64,000 bases of DNA from Xestospongia muta (GCA_963693285.1 OY848918.1:12138960-12202959), one strand, 5' to 3'. Shown: positions 15,121-32,695, counted from the first letter of the stretch. The notes: a model not told the origin generated them from the letters alone. Numbers and translations: made by a program.

Positions 15121-15722
15121 TTTTAGCAACAAACTCAAGGAGAAGGACAAAGGTATCTCAAACCTTCAAGAACCCCTACAATTCTATTCTAAGGGTAGCA
15201 GAGAACTTCAACAATATTTTGATGTAACACTAAATGAGAAACTCTCCAACAAATTGAGAACTTGAAACAATTCAAAATAAGTTATGATGAAAGATTACAA
15301 CACTTACAAACACAACATGATGCAGCTATGACCAAACTCCATACCAGTTTGAAACAGAAGAAAGATGTTGTAACATTGATGACAAAAGCTGAAGAGTACA
15401 AGGCTTAAACATCAGATATTGTGAATTGAATCAATGTTTAGAACAGAAAAGAGACAACTTAGCTTTTGAACTCTGTCAAAAGGAGGGTGCTTCTTGGTGT
15501 AACTTGACTGAAGATGTAACAACTTGTCCTATGATGAATCACTATGTGTCATAGAGCTAATAATGTTAGGTTTGGTTAAGGGTTCAGGTGATGTCATTAT
15601 TATGATGACATCACTGTGTGTCATTTCATTATGATGTCATCACAGTCAAGTTACACCAAGAACCATCCCAAAAGGATGATATTATTGATAGTCTCCACCA
15701 GCAAGTCCAGTATCTGGAATGA
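15121..15722 (+). pseudogene. Broken coiled-coil protein fragment interrupted by a MITE
   Basis: Translation gives Lys/Glu/Gln-rich, coiled-coil-like peptides (for example KLKEKDKGISNLQEPLQ and LQTQHDAAMTKLHTSLKQK). They are broken by stops and by at least one frameshift near 15410. The last open segment (reading LAFELCQK) is split by the element at 15485-15668. If the element and one copy of its 8-bp duplication are ignored, the same frame continues as DDIIDSLHQQVQYLE to a TGA at 15720-15722. The parent gene is not recognised. It is best read as a dead gene piece stranded between duplication units. Confidence 0.55.
15485..15668. mobile_element. MITE with 8-bp target duplication, copy 1 (184 bp)
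   Basis: The terminal inverted repeats start GGGTGCTTCTTGGTGTAACT on the left. The right end reads inward as GGATGGTTCTTGGTGTAACT. The element is flanked by a perfect 8-bp direct repeat CAAAAGGA at 15477-15484 and 15669-15676. A second copy in opposite orientation lies at 39406-39585. The 8-bp duplication fits hAT or Merlin type elements; no transposase is present. Confidence 0.88.
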
Positions 15723-15852
15723 AGAGGAAGAAGACCACGCCCACAATGAGGATATATATCAGTAGTTATCAAGATCAATTAGAGTGACAATAATAAAAAG
15801 GGGAGTGGTTCCAATGACAGAGAGGTGGAGCTACATGTGCCATATGTATTAT

Positions 15853-17110
15853 CATAGATAGTATAGACTAAGTAACCGGGATTGGAAACGCCCACGCACT
15901 TCCGGTACACTCCTTGTCATCTTTACCTGACAAGCATAAACTGTATAATATATGTAAACTATGGCTTGCAGTGCTCCTGTTTCTTCTGAAACGAGCGTGT
16001 AGTATTTTCGGAATTTTTTCTTTAATTAAGTGTTAGTTTATAATAAATACTTATTAGTGTTAGATAGTGCAGACCTCCTGTTAAATGGTGTTCTAGGTCT
16101 GAAAATAGGGAGATTGTATCAACTTTTGCAATCAGCCTAGTACATGATCTGTCATCCACTCTTGAACAAGATAATTGTAAGAATATGACAACAAGAAGGG
16201 AGAGAATATGGGGAAGATACCATGACATTAGGACGTCAGAGCACTTTAGGTCTACATGGTGTAGTTTCATTCAAGCATCAATTAGTTGCTCAAACAATCC
16301 TGTCGTGTATCAGTATATTACTGATCAAATATTTAGTGGGATAATTATCCTAGTCACTAGTACTAATTCCTATAAAAGATCTATTATATTGGCCTGTCCT
16401 TTCTATAGTACAGTCTGAATTTTCTTTTACCTTTTGAAAGGAAAATATTTATTAATATTATTATTATTTTAGTGCACTATAGTTAATTTTTGTACTGAAT
16501 ATGTACGAGTATTTTGTATCTTATATAACTGTGACAGGAGATTGCCAAAGCAAACTGTAACAAGCTAAACCAACACAGCAATCCTTCATCTTCAGATAAA
16601 AAGTTGTCATTTATGTCTACATAGCTTAAAACAATGGCTATAGTCCCAAAAGTGCACCTCTATCTTATGTTGTTTTAGTGTTTTCAATAAGAATAGCGCG
16701 ACTTTACTTAGAAAAAACAGTCTAAACCAACGTGTTCTTATTTGTTCTAAATATTTCGTCCTAAATCTTTTAGTAATAACAATGCTGTAAGATGAAAGAG
16801 CTACAAAAGTATTTTTAGTGCTATTTTCATCGTAAAATAAGTAATTTAAAAGTGAATGTCTGTGTTATTAATTACTTTTAATAATAGAAGATAAAGAAAA
16901 TTATATAGTCAATGTTTTGATAAATAAAAATCACATTAACGTCTTCATAGAGTAATATAATACTGGTAAGAGTGTGTCCAGTTTACAATGTCAGGTAATA
17001 AAAATTAATTGATTTCTTTGGACACGGAGTGCGTTTTCGAATGTTCATTCAGTTCTATGGGATCACGTGATCCGTTTCCAATCCCGGTTACGTAGTCTAT
17101 ACTATCTATG
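15853..17110. mobile_element. DNA transposon-like element, ~1.26 kb
   Basis: Inverted termini of about 38 bp are visible, beginning CATAGATAGTATAGACTA at 15853. The reverse complement of the right end at 17110 has the same start and continues through a shared GTAACCGGGATTGGAAACG block. A 7-bp direct repeat GTATTAT flanks it (15846-15852 and 17111-17117). Inside, on the plus strand, a stretch from about 16069 to 16418 is open after a possible tag acceptor and includes RYHDIRTSEHFRSTWCSF. I do not recognise that protein. It may be a decayed or captured exon. Autonomy is not supported. Confidence 0.7.
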
Positions 17111-17503
17111 GTATTATCTGACTCACTCACTCATTGTAAAAAACCTATACCATTTAGTCATTTTTTCATGTGATCAACACATTTCTTACCTCCAATGATA
17201 GCCAATATTTCGACTACTTAAGACAATACTGAAGTCTTACCCTCGTCTGGTGATATCATTTTGCCAACCACCAGTTAGATGACTTCATGCACTTTTCCAT
17301 TTTAACTCTCAAATCTGAAGATTTTTAAATTCCTTTTGACCTTCCTCTAAAAATTAACTTCTCTTGTGAATAGTATTAAATTAAATATGATTATAGTAGT
17401 AGACACTCTAACCTCAAAACAATGGTTTAGTGATTGTTCCATAAACTGTTTGTCTCTTTGCATCTGTTCTGAGACTTTGAGTTCACCAGACTACTGATCT
17501 GTA

Positions 17504-17876
17504 CGGAAGCCTCAGACGGAGATTCCTATTACTATTTCCAATTTCTTCAGCGCACCTTAAATTCCAATTAAACGCACTTATATTTCAATTAAAGATGTAG
17601 TTGATAGGTTCCAATTCCAATATACAACCAAAATCAGGAACCAAATCAAACTGGAAACATCTCGCTAACGCTCGATTCTTAGAGACGGCTCGTGGTACTC
17701 GCCCTCCACGTTTTATTAAGTGACAAGAAAAGCCTAGAAAAGGCGCACGTACCAAAAATGGAAATAGGAATAAGAAATTAAACTTATCAACTGGGTCCTT
17801 AATTGGAATTTTTAATACGCGAATGTGCGTGGAAGATATAGGAAATAGGAATGAGAATGTCCGTCTGAGGCTTCCG
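17504..17876. mobile_element. TA-flanked inverted-repeat element, 373 bp
   Basis: The left end reads CGGAAGCCTCAGACGGA and the right end is its inverted counterpart at 17860-17876. Similarity continues inward for about 40 bp with minor changes. Both ends are flanked by TA (17502-17503 and 17877-17878), consistent with a Tc1/mariner-type target site. There is no transposase ORF. Confidence 0.72.
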
Positions 17877-18601
17877 TAGGATTTCCTCTCTTTTCAATAA
17901 TCATATTTCTGTTTAACAATTTCAATGTCTAGTGTCTCCAACTAAAAATGGATGAATAGATTCATTAATGGATACATAGATAGGTGTATCAATGGATCAA
18001 GAGATGAATGGATTAATAGATAAATAAAATGAGTGCTAATTTATATGTGATCAATGGATGGATTTATTAAAGTAATATATATCATCAAAACAAAAAGTTA
18101 TAAATATATCAAATGCCCTTTTATCTAACCCATGTTCACAATACTCTTATTGGATGAGTACATGTGACCTGCAATAATATGAAAACAATTTACATAACAT
18201 TATAATAATTTACATATCTCATGACTCATCATTCAACTTCGAAAGACATATGTATTACTACATGTGAGTATTCTCTAAAAATTCATTTCAATCTTTTTAT
18301 TTGTTCGTATATAATATGACTGCTATATATTGAACATACTATATATATGTTGAGAACAGGTTTACATGCTATGTCAGCACAACTAACCATAAATTGTTGC
18401 TGTAACTCTCAAGAAGTAAAATAAAATATTAAGAAATGATATTACAAATGATTGTTTATTTAAAATTTAGGATTAATGAAGATGCAGCACAAAAATAGCA
18501 AATTTCATAGCTCTTAATTTAACTTGTAAATATGCAAAAAGCAATTATAATTAAGTACAAAACAACAGTACAGTTTTTAAATGTAACAAATTTATTGTTA
18601 A

Positions 18602-21600
18602 TCACTTTTTGTCTAATTGTTCTGAAAATTGATCACTCATCTCAAGCTTCTCTAGACCTTCAGAGTCAAGAGACATTTTAGTGGTCTTCTTTTTTAGTAC
18701 CAGTACTACCACTAAAACTATTATCACTATGACAAATAACATTACTCCAAGACCTACTACAACTCCAACAATTGCACCAAGATTATCATCATTAGTTGAT
18801 TGTTGTACTGTAGGAGCTAATACTATATAAAGTATGAGAGAGAACAGTTAATATTTTCAATTATAATAATTTATCATTAATATATATTTTTTTAATTCTG
18901 ACTTACTTGTCAGTTCATTTTTGCAAGACTCTCCTCTAAATCCAGGTAAACAATGACAGCTATAATTCCTACCATGAGGTTGACATGTACCACCATTACA
19001 AGGGTTAGGATCACAGGGTGAATGAACTACTAACAATTAGTAAATTTAGTTTGCTCATAATAACAGTGAATTCTCACCAGTAGTATTACAACTGTCTCCT
19101 TTGTAGCCTTCTTCACAAGCACACATATTAGTATCCATGCAAGAACCATGAACACATGATGGATTACATGTAACTAATGTTTGATCATGTGAAGACATTT
19201 TTTTAATTCTCACTCACTTGTTATTTTATCCTTGCAAGACTCTCCTATAAATCCAGATAAACAATGACAGCTATAATTCTTACCATAAGGTTGACATGTA
19301 CCACCATTACAAGGGTTAGGATCACAGGGTGAATGAACTATTAACAATTAGTTAATTTAGTTTGCTCATAATAACAGTGTATCCTCACCAGTAGTATTAC
19401 AACTGTCTCCTTCATAGCCTTCTTCACAAGCACACATATTAGTATCCACACAAGAACCATGAACACATGATGGATTACATGTAACTAATGTTCAATATTG
19501 AAAAGAATCCATAAATAATTAACTTACTTGTTTGCTTTTCTTCACAATATTCTCCAGTAAAGCCAGCTAGACATGTACAGATGTAATTTCCAGCATGATA
19601 CTGACATGTACCATTATTGTTACAAAGATTTTCATCACATGTTGAGTAAACTATAATATTAATACAAGTATTTTATCCATTGAATTATGTAGCTGTGTCA
19701 TTCATTACCTATGATATCACAAGTGTCTCCTTCATAGCCTTCTCCACAAGCACACACATTAGTATCCACACAAGCACCATGAACACAGGATGGATTACAA
19801 CTTACTATAAATGAGACAGAAATCAGTAAAGTGAAATGAGTGTTAATTACATTACTTACCTGGTTTAGATAAATTAACTAGTTGTTCAAGTTCCTGTCCT
19901 CCTCGATATGTAGCCTCTCCAATCTCAATTCTTCCAGTAGTGGCTATATCAAACTTACAGAACACATCATCTCCACAAATCTCATCAGCCTTCTTTTCCA
20001 GAGCAGTATCAGAAAAGGAAGGTTCATACACAGGAGTGAATGATGGAAAATAATATGTAGACCAGCTTTGTCCAAATTGATATGTAAACAAACTGTCATT
20101 AGGATTATCAATGATCCCTAAATAAAATTTAAAATTATTGTAAATTTGTAACTAGCATACACTTACATGTCATTCCAAACTTTTCATGTATCTCTTGTAT
20201 AGTAGAGTTTAATGATAATATTGTTCCATTTTCCCTTGGAGTAAGGTCATCTGTCTTATCCCCATTATATGGACCCATTAATCCTTGAGTTTTGCTTTTA
20301 TAATTCTCTGGGAGACTAACAATCAGGACAGATATAAAGCCATTTTGTTCTTCTACTTGTAGAAATGCACCACTTGAAAATGTAGCACTGAGTGTGTTGT
20401 TACCAGATTTAATGATAATCACATTTTCAAAATCTTGAATTTTTAATTCATCAAAGTTAGCTCTTTCTCCATCAACAAGGGTGATCACAGAAGTGATATT
20501 GTCAATTGTTTCTATTTCAAACTGAACTGTACTTGAACTCTTTTCTTTAGCTACACAAGCTGAGAAGACAGTAGCATCTGCAACAGTTCCCAATGAAGTT
20601 TTAACTTCAATCATTCTTCCTTGTAGTGTAAATGATTGATCATTTGTCTCAATGAGAACAAACTCTCCCTTTCCATTAAATGTGTACTTGTGAAGATCAA
20701 GAGTCACAATATGTGGATCACCAATTATGATAGCTAATAAATAACAGATTATTATAAATTACACAAAAAACTAAGTGTTAATCTTACAAATTGAACAATA
20801 CTGTCATGTACGCTTGTTATCCATGAACCATATTCTATAATATTGTTAATATGATACATACTCACCAGGTACTGGAGGAGTGTAAGCTGTTCCATTATCT
20901 GAAGGACGTCTTTGATAGTAAATATCACAACTAGTTCGTGTTCCTTTACAACAAAAGATATATGGCAGGATATCTTCAAATTGATGTTTGATCAAGTTAC
21001 TCAAGTAATTCAATCTAGTACTACCAACTGTAGATACTTTATCTACTGATCCTCCACCTGGTGGTCCCACAATTAGATTACCATCTCTACCATAGCAACA
21101 TTCATTACCTGCTCCTTCATTAGTCCTACAGGTGTACATAATTATATTAATAATATAACATGTGTATATAATATAGTATACAGATTATTGTATAGTAGCT
21201 ATACAGCTATTTTTCAAAAATAAGCTATCTGTTAATATTATAATAATATCTGTCAATCATTAGTTATGTAGTAGTAAATAAGATACCTAAGCATTTTATT
21301 TACAACAACTACTCTACATAGACTGTTAACTTACATAATATTACCAGCTATATCTACAAACATCATATGCTGCTTGAATAAACAATTTAATAGAAAGCAA
21401 GAAATCCACTGTTGTATACTTTATAACTCTTGACTTACATTACTACCCACATCATATGCTGCTTGAATAAACAATTTAGTAGTACAGAATAGAACACAGG
21501 ATATCTACTGTTCTACATCATACTTGACCAGGTTTGCCATATAGGATATCAAAGTGGGTAATAGTCATTCTTTTAGTAAAGGATTTCAAAGTAACTCATT

Positions 21601-24600
21601 TAGTAAATAATAACTGTCTTCTTCTTAGTACTACTAACTTGTTTACTTAAAACCATTTGATGTGGATAAAGATTGCTTATTTTATAAGTTATCTTTACTA
21701 CTAATTCCACCCACTTTGTATAATATATGGTAAATCACTTAACCAGAAGATTATCTTTTATATACAGACTGTTTCCTATAAAGTACCTCTAGTAGTTACA
21801 AAACTACTAACCATTTAGTTTAGTCATTAATATTTGGTGGAATATAGTCTAGGTAAGAAAGTTAAAGTTTATTCTTAATGTCCAAATGTAGTCATAAACT
21901 AAATGATTATAATTATGATAGTGTAACCTGTTAAAACTGGACAATCGTTTTAACAAAGTTGTTGTTCAATGTATTGTAGCTCTAAACAGAATGTCTATCA
22001 TATATAGTTAATTATTATGAATTACAAACTAAATCTATTGTATTTGTTACTCAATATCAGTTATGTATATCAATTGTTCATACAAATTATAGACTATGTT
22101 ATTTAAAACTAACCACTATACACCATATTACTTGTATCAATGAAAGAGTGTACAGACTAATTGGTGTATTCTTATCATAAATATCATTATGTATAGAAAG
22201 TTGTTCAGCTCAGAGAGTAGCTTTGGCAATTAGAGAGTAATAACTTAATTAGTTAAAATGACCAATCAGTTTTAACATGAGATTTAATTACTCACAGTAC
22301 ATTGGTTAGTAAGTCACAATAATTATATAGTATATACTGGATCAATTTACCTTGTAATAGTCCTTTGATGAAAACATTTAAAAGCTTTAGGATGAAAGAA
22401 TCCTATCAGTCTTGTATCTCTATCTTCAATAAGTCCACTGTTCACAGTTCTAGCTTGACCAATAGTGGGTGGACATGGGAAATCAGAACGCACTTTATCT
22501 AATAGTTGTTGACCAATACTAGATGGTTCACTGGTAGACCATGCTTTACATGCAGACCATAGTTTAGTACCACTAGATTGTTTATTGGTTGACACTATCC
22601 ATATTATATCTGTCCAATGAGTGACTCTCCCCTCTGCTTTATCAAACAACATTAGATTTCGCAAATTATTACCTTTAGCTTCAATGGAAATAACAGCAAC
22701 ATAAACAGATTGATTACTGGAGTGAGATATAGTAGGTACTGTGACAGTAGCTGACCCAATATTAGCTACATTACTGTCTAGTGTGGCCACTTGTTCTAAT
22801 GTAGGGACATCATTAGATATCTGGAAGATGTGTAACTTAATGTCAACAAGTAAATCTGAGGGAGCAATGATATCTTGTAATGGTTTAGTTAGAGATACTG
22901 TTGACCATGTTAATGTAATATTATCTCCTACATGAATCGGTAGTTTGCGAGACCTAATGTCAACATGATTATCATCTTCAATGCGTCCTACAGATGAGAT
23001 ATATCAAAAATTACTTAAAGTTTTTACTTACGTGAATAAAATGATGATTCTCTTTCATATTTAAATCCATTATAGAACAGTTGTACATTCACTCTTCCTA
23101 TCTTTGTTAGTCTAGGTGTAACACATAATACTTGTGTTTGACTAACATAGACACCATCCACTTTAATACCATCAAATAAACAATATAATTTATCAGTAGT
23201 TTTAATATAAGTGGGTCCAGTTAGTATAACTGGTACACCACCAAATATATGACCATACCATGGATTAAGTTGAAGAGTGCCTATTAGTAACAATAATGAG
23301 AGATGAAGAAAATAAGTTTACTTGTCTAACCTCTATTGATAATGTTTAGATTCATTCCTGTTAAGTATGTATATCCTTCTGCACTGAGGAAAAAGAATTT
23401 CTTACTTCCATATCCAATTACACTAAGACCAGCAGTAATATCAGTATGACGTAAAACATGAGGTAGAATGTCATCAAACTCGTGAACTGTTCCATATCCT
23501 ATAATGTCACCATTATAACCATGAATAGGTTCCCAGTCCCAGTGATAAGGTTTATCATCTAATAGGACTTCAGTTGTGTTAGTTGTTGCAATTTGAATGT
23601 AATGATGATCAAACCAGCCAGTAAAGGAAGTGTTCAATGGTACATAGACCACTTTGTTAATGTACTGTTCTATAGGAGATATCACACTTAGAGTTTCATG
23701 TAGATATGAAACGTTATAATAAGAGTCCCTTTCGTGACCTTCTGAAACAAGTTGAGATACAAGTATTGGCTTATCAGATTCAATGGTACAATAGGTAACT
23801 GGATCAATGTAAGCATTTGTAAAGTTCCAGTCACCGGGAAATGTCAAAAATGTGGTATTAATTAATGTATTGTTACAAGTTTGAGTGATAGTAGTTTCTC
23901 CTTCAGAGGCCAAAATCTTTGTATAGTGTTGCACTGATGCTTCAGGAAATGGTACAAGGAGGAACTGTTTACCCCAAGTCACTGTTGGAGGTATCTGTAC
24001 TGTAACATAGTCACAAAACTCCCAAAACCACCACCGCCACCTCCACCACTGCTGCTGCTCTTGTGAGAAATATACACTCCACCACCATTGTTCATTTGAC
24101 ACTATACCACATTCATGTCCACTGATAACTGTTAAAGGTTTATTTGACACAATTTGAGTACCAGTTAGATCGTCTACAGCTCCAATAAGAAGTGTCTGCA
24201 TCAAATGTAGTGTAATGGTATAGGTATTGCCAGCATTGATAATAGTAGTTGGGTTACTTGGATTTTGAGGGTCTTCTGGAACCTCTATCATCTGTGTAGG
24301 TACAATAGTTATAGTAGTGTTGTCCTCATTTCCAACTAAAAGAAACAGACTCTCATCTCCCCACCAGCTATCTATTGATACCACATAATATTCATATCGT
24401 TGTAGTCCCATATTGATGTATGGATATGCTAAGTATTCAGCATTGAGGTCAAACTCCACAGACATCACAACAACTGATATAGGAGTGTTGTCATCATTGG
24501 AATAGATATGAATTCCTTTGAATCGTTCAGAATAATTTCCATGATGTGGTTCAACATTATTAGGTAGTATTACAAGAGCAGGACTATCAACAGATACATT

Positions 24601-24883
24601 ACCAGTGTAGTACCAACTTGTACTATTGTGGTTCCATCCAATACCTAACTCTACTGTGAAGTTAACTGGCTGGACTGATAGTGTTGTAATGGTAAGTTCT
24701 CTTCTATAATGCCAAATCGACCTCACTATACCAACATAGAAATGAACTCCATATGTAGAAAGCTGACCATTGGTTGTCTTAAGAAAATATACAGAAATCA
24801 CTGTTGCAGAAAATAATATTACATGACTAGTTAGTGAACAACTTACAGACTGAAGTTAACAGGAGAGTGTAGACTAGCTTCAT
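18602..24883 (-). CDS. IgGFc-binding/IPT/AMOP/VWD/EGF transmembrane receptor, copy C
   Basis: A complete 14-exon paralogue of copy B predicting 1447 residues. Exons, 5' to 3': 24883-24847, 24800-23331, 23280-23032, 22987-22351, 21125-20866, 20733-20167, 20117-19860, 19804-19709, 19650-19528, 19484-19389, 19337-19218, 19173-19078, 19026-18907, 18816-18602. The domain order matches copy B: signal peptide, IgGFc-binding domain, IPT-like, AMOP, VWD, C8-like segment, six EGFs, one membrane helix and a short tail. Differences include 9 extra nucleotides in exon 4 and a longer, different tryptophan-rich insert (24018-24092). The cytoplasmic tail is almost identical to that of B. A reverse-complement AATAAA lies at 18591-18596. 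Near identity over long stretches suggests recent duplication or gene conversion. The intact CBS lies directly upstream. Confidence 0.9.
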
Positions 24884-25084
24884 TTTGATCTTTCTCTCTT
24901 CCAATATGGATAAACAAGCGTACTCTTATAAATACAGTAGTAGTTTTTCAATGGCTTCAGTGTATATCACTAATCCACATTACATGATAACATACTTAAC
25001 TGTACATTATCTTATTATATTACATTACAAATGTCTACTGTATCTACTAATACATTGTATATAAATGTACTGTATAATATACTG

Positions 25085-25210
25085 ACATATACTGTATAAT
25101 ATACTGATATATAATTTCTGACAGACTCTGGTAAAAGAACTACACAACATTGTCCTTTTGTAGCTTCTGAGAAGCTTTTACAGCAGCAGACACAGCACTA
25201 CCACCAGAGC
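25085..25210 (-). pseudogene. Extra CBS exon 11 fragment
   Basis: A lone copy of CBS exon 11 sits between the start of receptor copy C and the last exon of the intact CBS. It has several changes and a one-base deletion in the tttttgtag region. It is a scrap left by the same unequal-exchange process that made the other CBS fragments. Confidence 0.7.
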
Positions 25211-25567
25211 CACGTACATGTGAGGAGGAGGAATACATATAAGACTACTTCTAAATTTTGTGAGCTCATAATTACTACATTAAAATTGCTTGTAATAACA
25301 TAATTAACTGTACATTAGTGATAATGTACTCAATATATAGTATGTACTTAATATGGTGCTGATATAATGTTAATAACTTTATATATATTAGAATAACATT
25401 ATAAAAGTGGTCTAGAGTAATTTTAGTTGATTATTCAAATGATAAAAAACACAATTCAAAATCAATCTACACAAAGTCTAATATTATAATACTAATTACA
25501 ATATATAATGTACTGGTATTATATGTCAAAGTACATGTTAACTAGTTTGACTATATAGCCCTAAAGT

Positions 25568-30232
<4,665 letters not shown>

Positions 30233-30386
30233 CTTAAATGAGTTAATGGTAAGAAAATGGCGACAAAAGCATGCAACAATAACTCCAGTTACTCCACCGC
30301 ACCGACGACACTCCTCTTTTGTATTTGATGACAATGCATTCTAAATAACCGAATCAAAGTAATATTGAACAACAAAAGTTGAGAAG
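30233..30386. promoter_or_regulatory. Putative bidirectional CBS/SELENOS promoter
   Basis: Only 154 bp separate the CBS start codon (minus strand, 30232) from the SELENOS start codon (plus strand, 30387). Both 5' UTRs and any shared promoter must lie here or overlap the neighbouring gene. No TATA box was assigned. Confidence 0.6.
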
Positions 30387-32695
30387 ATGGTAAGCAAACA
30401 ATAAAACTTTCAATTACAGCGTCTTTCTTAAATAGGGTGATCAAGTAAATAACCCCAGTTCTAATGAAGAAGCTCATAATATTTTAAAAAATGCTAGAGT
30501 TACTGCTGGAGGTCAGATTGTCAATGATATAGGACTGTGGGACAGAGTGTTACAAGGTGAGTCAATAGATCACGTAGTGGACGTATAGACACTACAGCCT
30601 TTGAAAATTTAATTTCCAATAGAACTGTTAAATTTAGTTTTAAATATACTGTGGGTATATACAGTGCCTTGAATCCTAGTATAGGTCACTGTGCTTCAGT
30701 GGAAAGCTAATACATTTAATAGCTAAAATTTAAAATGTAGGGTCCAGAGTTTAGTCTTAATTTATTATTAGTACAAAATAACTTTACCTGCTTCCTTTTA
30801 ACACAGCAATGTGAGAACAACATGTACAAGTACATACTTATGTGTATAATTATATTGTATGTCATCATATCTCATGTTGATAGGATGGGTGTTCATAGAA
30901 CAATATGGATGGTATCTATTACTGGGTACTATACTCCTCATTTATATAATTTATAAACTACAACCAAAATACTATGCTTGGAAAAAGAAGAGAGAGAAAT
31001 GGATAGATGAACAGAACTATGGTAAGTTGGATAGAGTTTAAGAATCTCTAATCTTTGTGCTATCTGTCTATTTGGTTGTCTGTCTGTCCATTTTGACAGT
31101 ATGTCTTCCATTTGTTTCCTTTATGCATCCATTCCTGAGCTTTTTGTGTGTACATTAACTCAATGTCTTTCTATATACCCACTAAAAATCAAGTGCTATA
31201 TTTGTTGACCATCATAAACCCCAAAATAGTAACAAACAACTATTTATAGTAACAACAAGAGTTTATTGTATTCATTATAAATTACATTTACCATTATCTG
31301 TACATCAATCACATTAGATCCAGTCCAAGCTGAACGTAATGTAGATGCTATGATGAGAGCACGAGAGAGAATGCAACGTGAACTAGATGAACAGGCAGCC
31401 TTACATGAAACTAGGAAACAAGAGGTACCATATAATTAATATATTAATGTGGAGTGATGTTGATAATAGAGAGAAAATAAAGAGAAAGAAGAAAGAGTTA
31501 AACAATGGGAACAGTTTAAAGTTATATCTACGTCCAAGGCCAAAAGAACAGTAAGATGGATGGATGGATGGATGGATGAATGGATGAATGGATGGATGGA
31601 TGGATTGATGGATTGATGGATTGATGGATGGATGGATTGATGGATGGATGGATGAATGAATGAATGAATGGATGGATGGATGGATGAACGAATGGATGGA
31701 TTGATGGATGGATGAATGAATGGATGGATGGATGGATGAACGAACGGATGGATTGATGGATGGATGAATGAATGGATGGATGGATGGATGGATGGATGAA
31801 TGAACGGATGGATTGATGGATGGATGGATGGATAGATGGATAGACAGATAGTTGAGTGTTTTAGGACTGGAATGACAAGTTAATTTAATTGAAATTAAAT
31901 ATTGTCTTATGATACTAGGCTTCTAACACAAACACAAGGAGAGGTTACCTTCCTCTTGGTGGACAAGGGTCAGGTGGTGGATATCGTCCTTCTAGAAGAC
32001 AAGGTACATAACTAGAATTAACTACATCTACATCATGTAATACATACACTATGACATGTAGTACATGTAATACATACACTATGACATGTAGTACAATGTA
32101 CATCATGTTACACATTCACTATGAACATGTACATCATGTAATACATACACTATGACATGTAGTACAATGTACATCATATAATACATACACTATGACATGT
32201 AGTACAATGTACATCATGTTACACATTCACTATGAACATGTACATCATGTAATACATACACTATGACATGTAGTACAATGTACATCATATAATACATACA
32301 CTATGACATGTAGTACAATGTACATCATGTTACACATTCACTATGAACATGTACATCATATAATACATACACTATGACATGTAGTACAATGTACATCATG
32401 TTACACATTCACTATGAACATGTACATCATATAATACATACACTATGACATGTAGTACAATGTACATCATGTTACACATTCACTATGAACATGTACATCA
32501 TATAATACATACACTATGACATGTAGTACATGTAACCCATACACTATGACATATAGTACACGTACATCATGTAATACATACACTATGACATGTAGTACAT
32601 GTACATGTACATGTGTAATACATGTAGTCATTATATGTACATACGCATACTAATTCTTTTTTCTTTTTTTAGTTAGTGGAGGTGGATGAGGTTAA
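30387..32695 (+). CDS. SELENOS: Selenoprotein S (VIMP), selenocysteine-containing
   Basis: An ER membrane adaptor of the ERAD machinery (partner of p97/VCP and Derlins in animals). Exons: 30387-30389 (only the ATG is coding, directly followed by gtaagc), 30436-30556, 30884-31021, 31318-31424, 31470-31550, 31919-32003, 32673-32695. The product is 185 aa; human is 189. Landmarks are [19 protein letters not shown] (membrane segment), a basic/acidic coiled-coil cytosolic stretch ([19 protein letters not shown], then [14 protein letters not shown]), the Gly-rich [20 protein letters not shown] and the C-terminal SGGG-U-G. The TGA at 32687-32689 is read as selenocysteine (residue 184), followed by Gly and TAA. 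A SECIS lies about 80 nt downstream. Start choice: the frame is closed by a TAG just upstream of exon 2, and splicing from the ATG exon keeps frame. Confidence 0.92.
31552..31855. repeat. (GGAT)n-type minisatellite in SELENOS intron 5
   Basis: Degenerate tetranucleotide repeats of ggat, gaat and tgat units begin right after the exon 5 donor and fill most of the intron. Confidence 0.92.
32025..32640. repeat. 71/111-bp tandem repeat in SELENOS intron 6
   Basis: Copies containing cacattcactatgaacatg start at about 32111, 32222, 32333, 32404 and 32475, giving spacings of 111, 111, 71 and 71 bp. The larger unit carries about 40 extra bases built from the same catacactatgacatgtag words. Confidence 0.85.
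32687..32689 (+). other. SELENOS: Selenocysteine TGA codon of SELENOS
   Basis: An in-frame TGA lies between GGA and GGT-TAA in the last exon, the penultimate codon of the frame. This matches the conserved position of selenocysteine in animal selenoprotein S. Confidence 0.9.

Noticed and set aside
32025..32640. CRISPR-like array
   Set aside because: The repeats are contiguous 71/111-bp intronic tandem units without spacers, in a eukaryotic gene.
32687..32689. Premature stop that would make SELENOS a pseudogene
   Set aside because: The TGA is at the conserved selenocysteine position, is followed by Gly and TAA, and a SECIS lies downstream.
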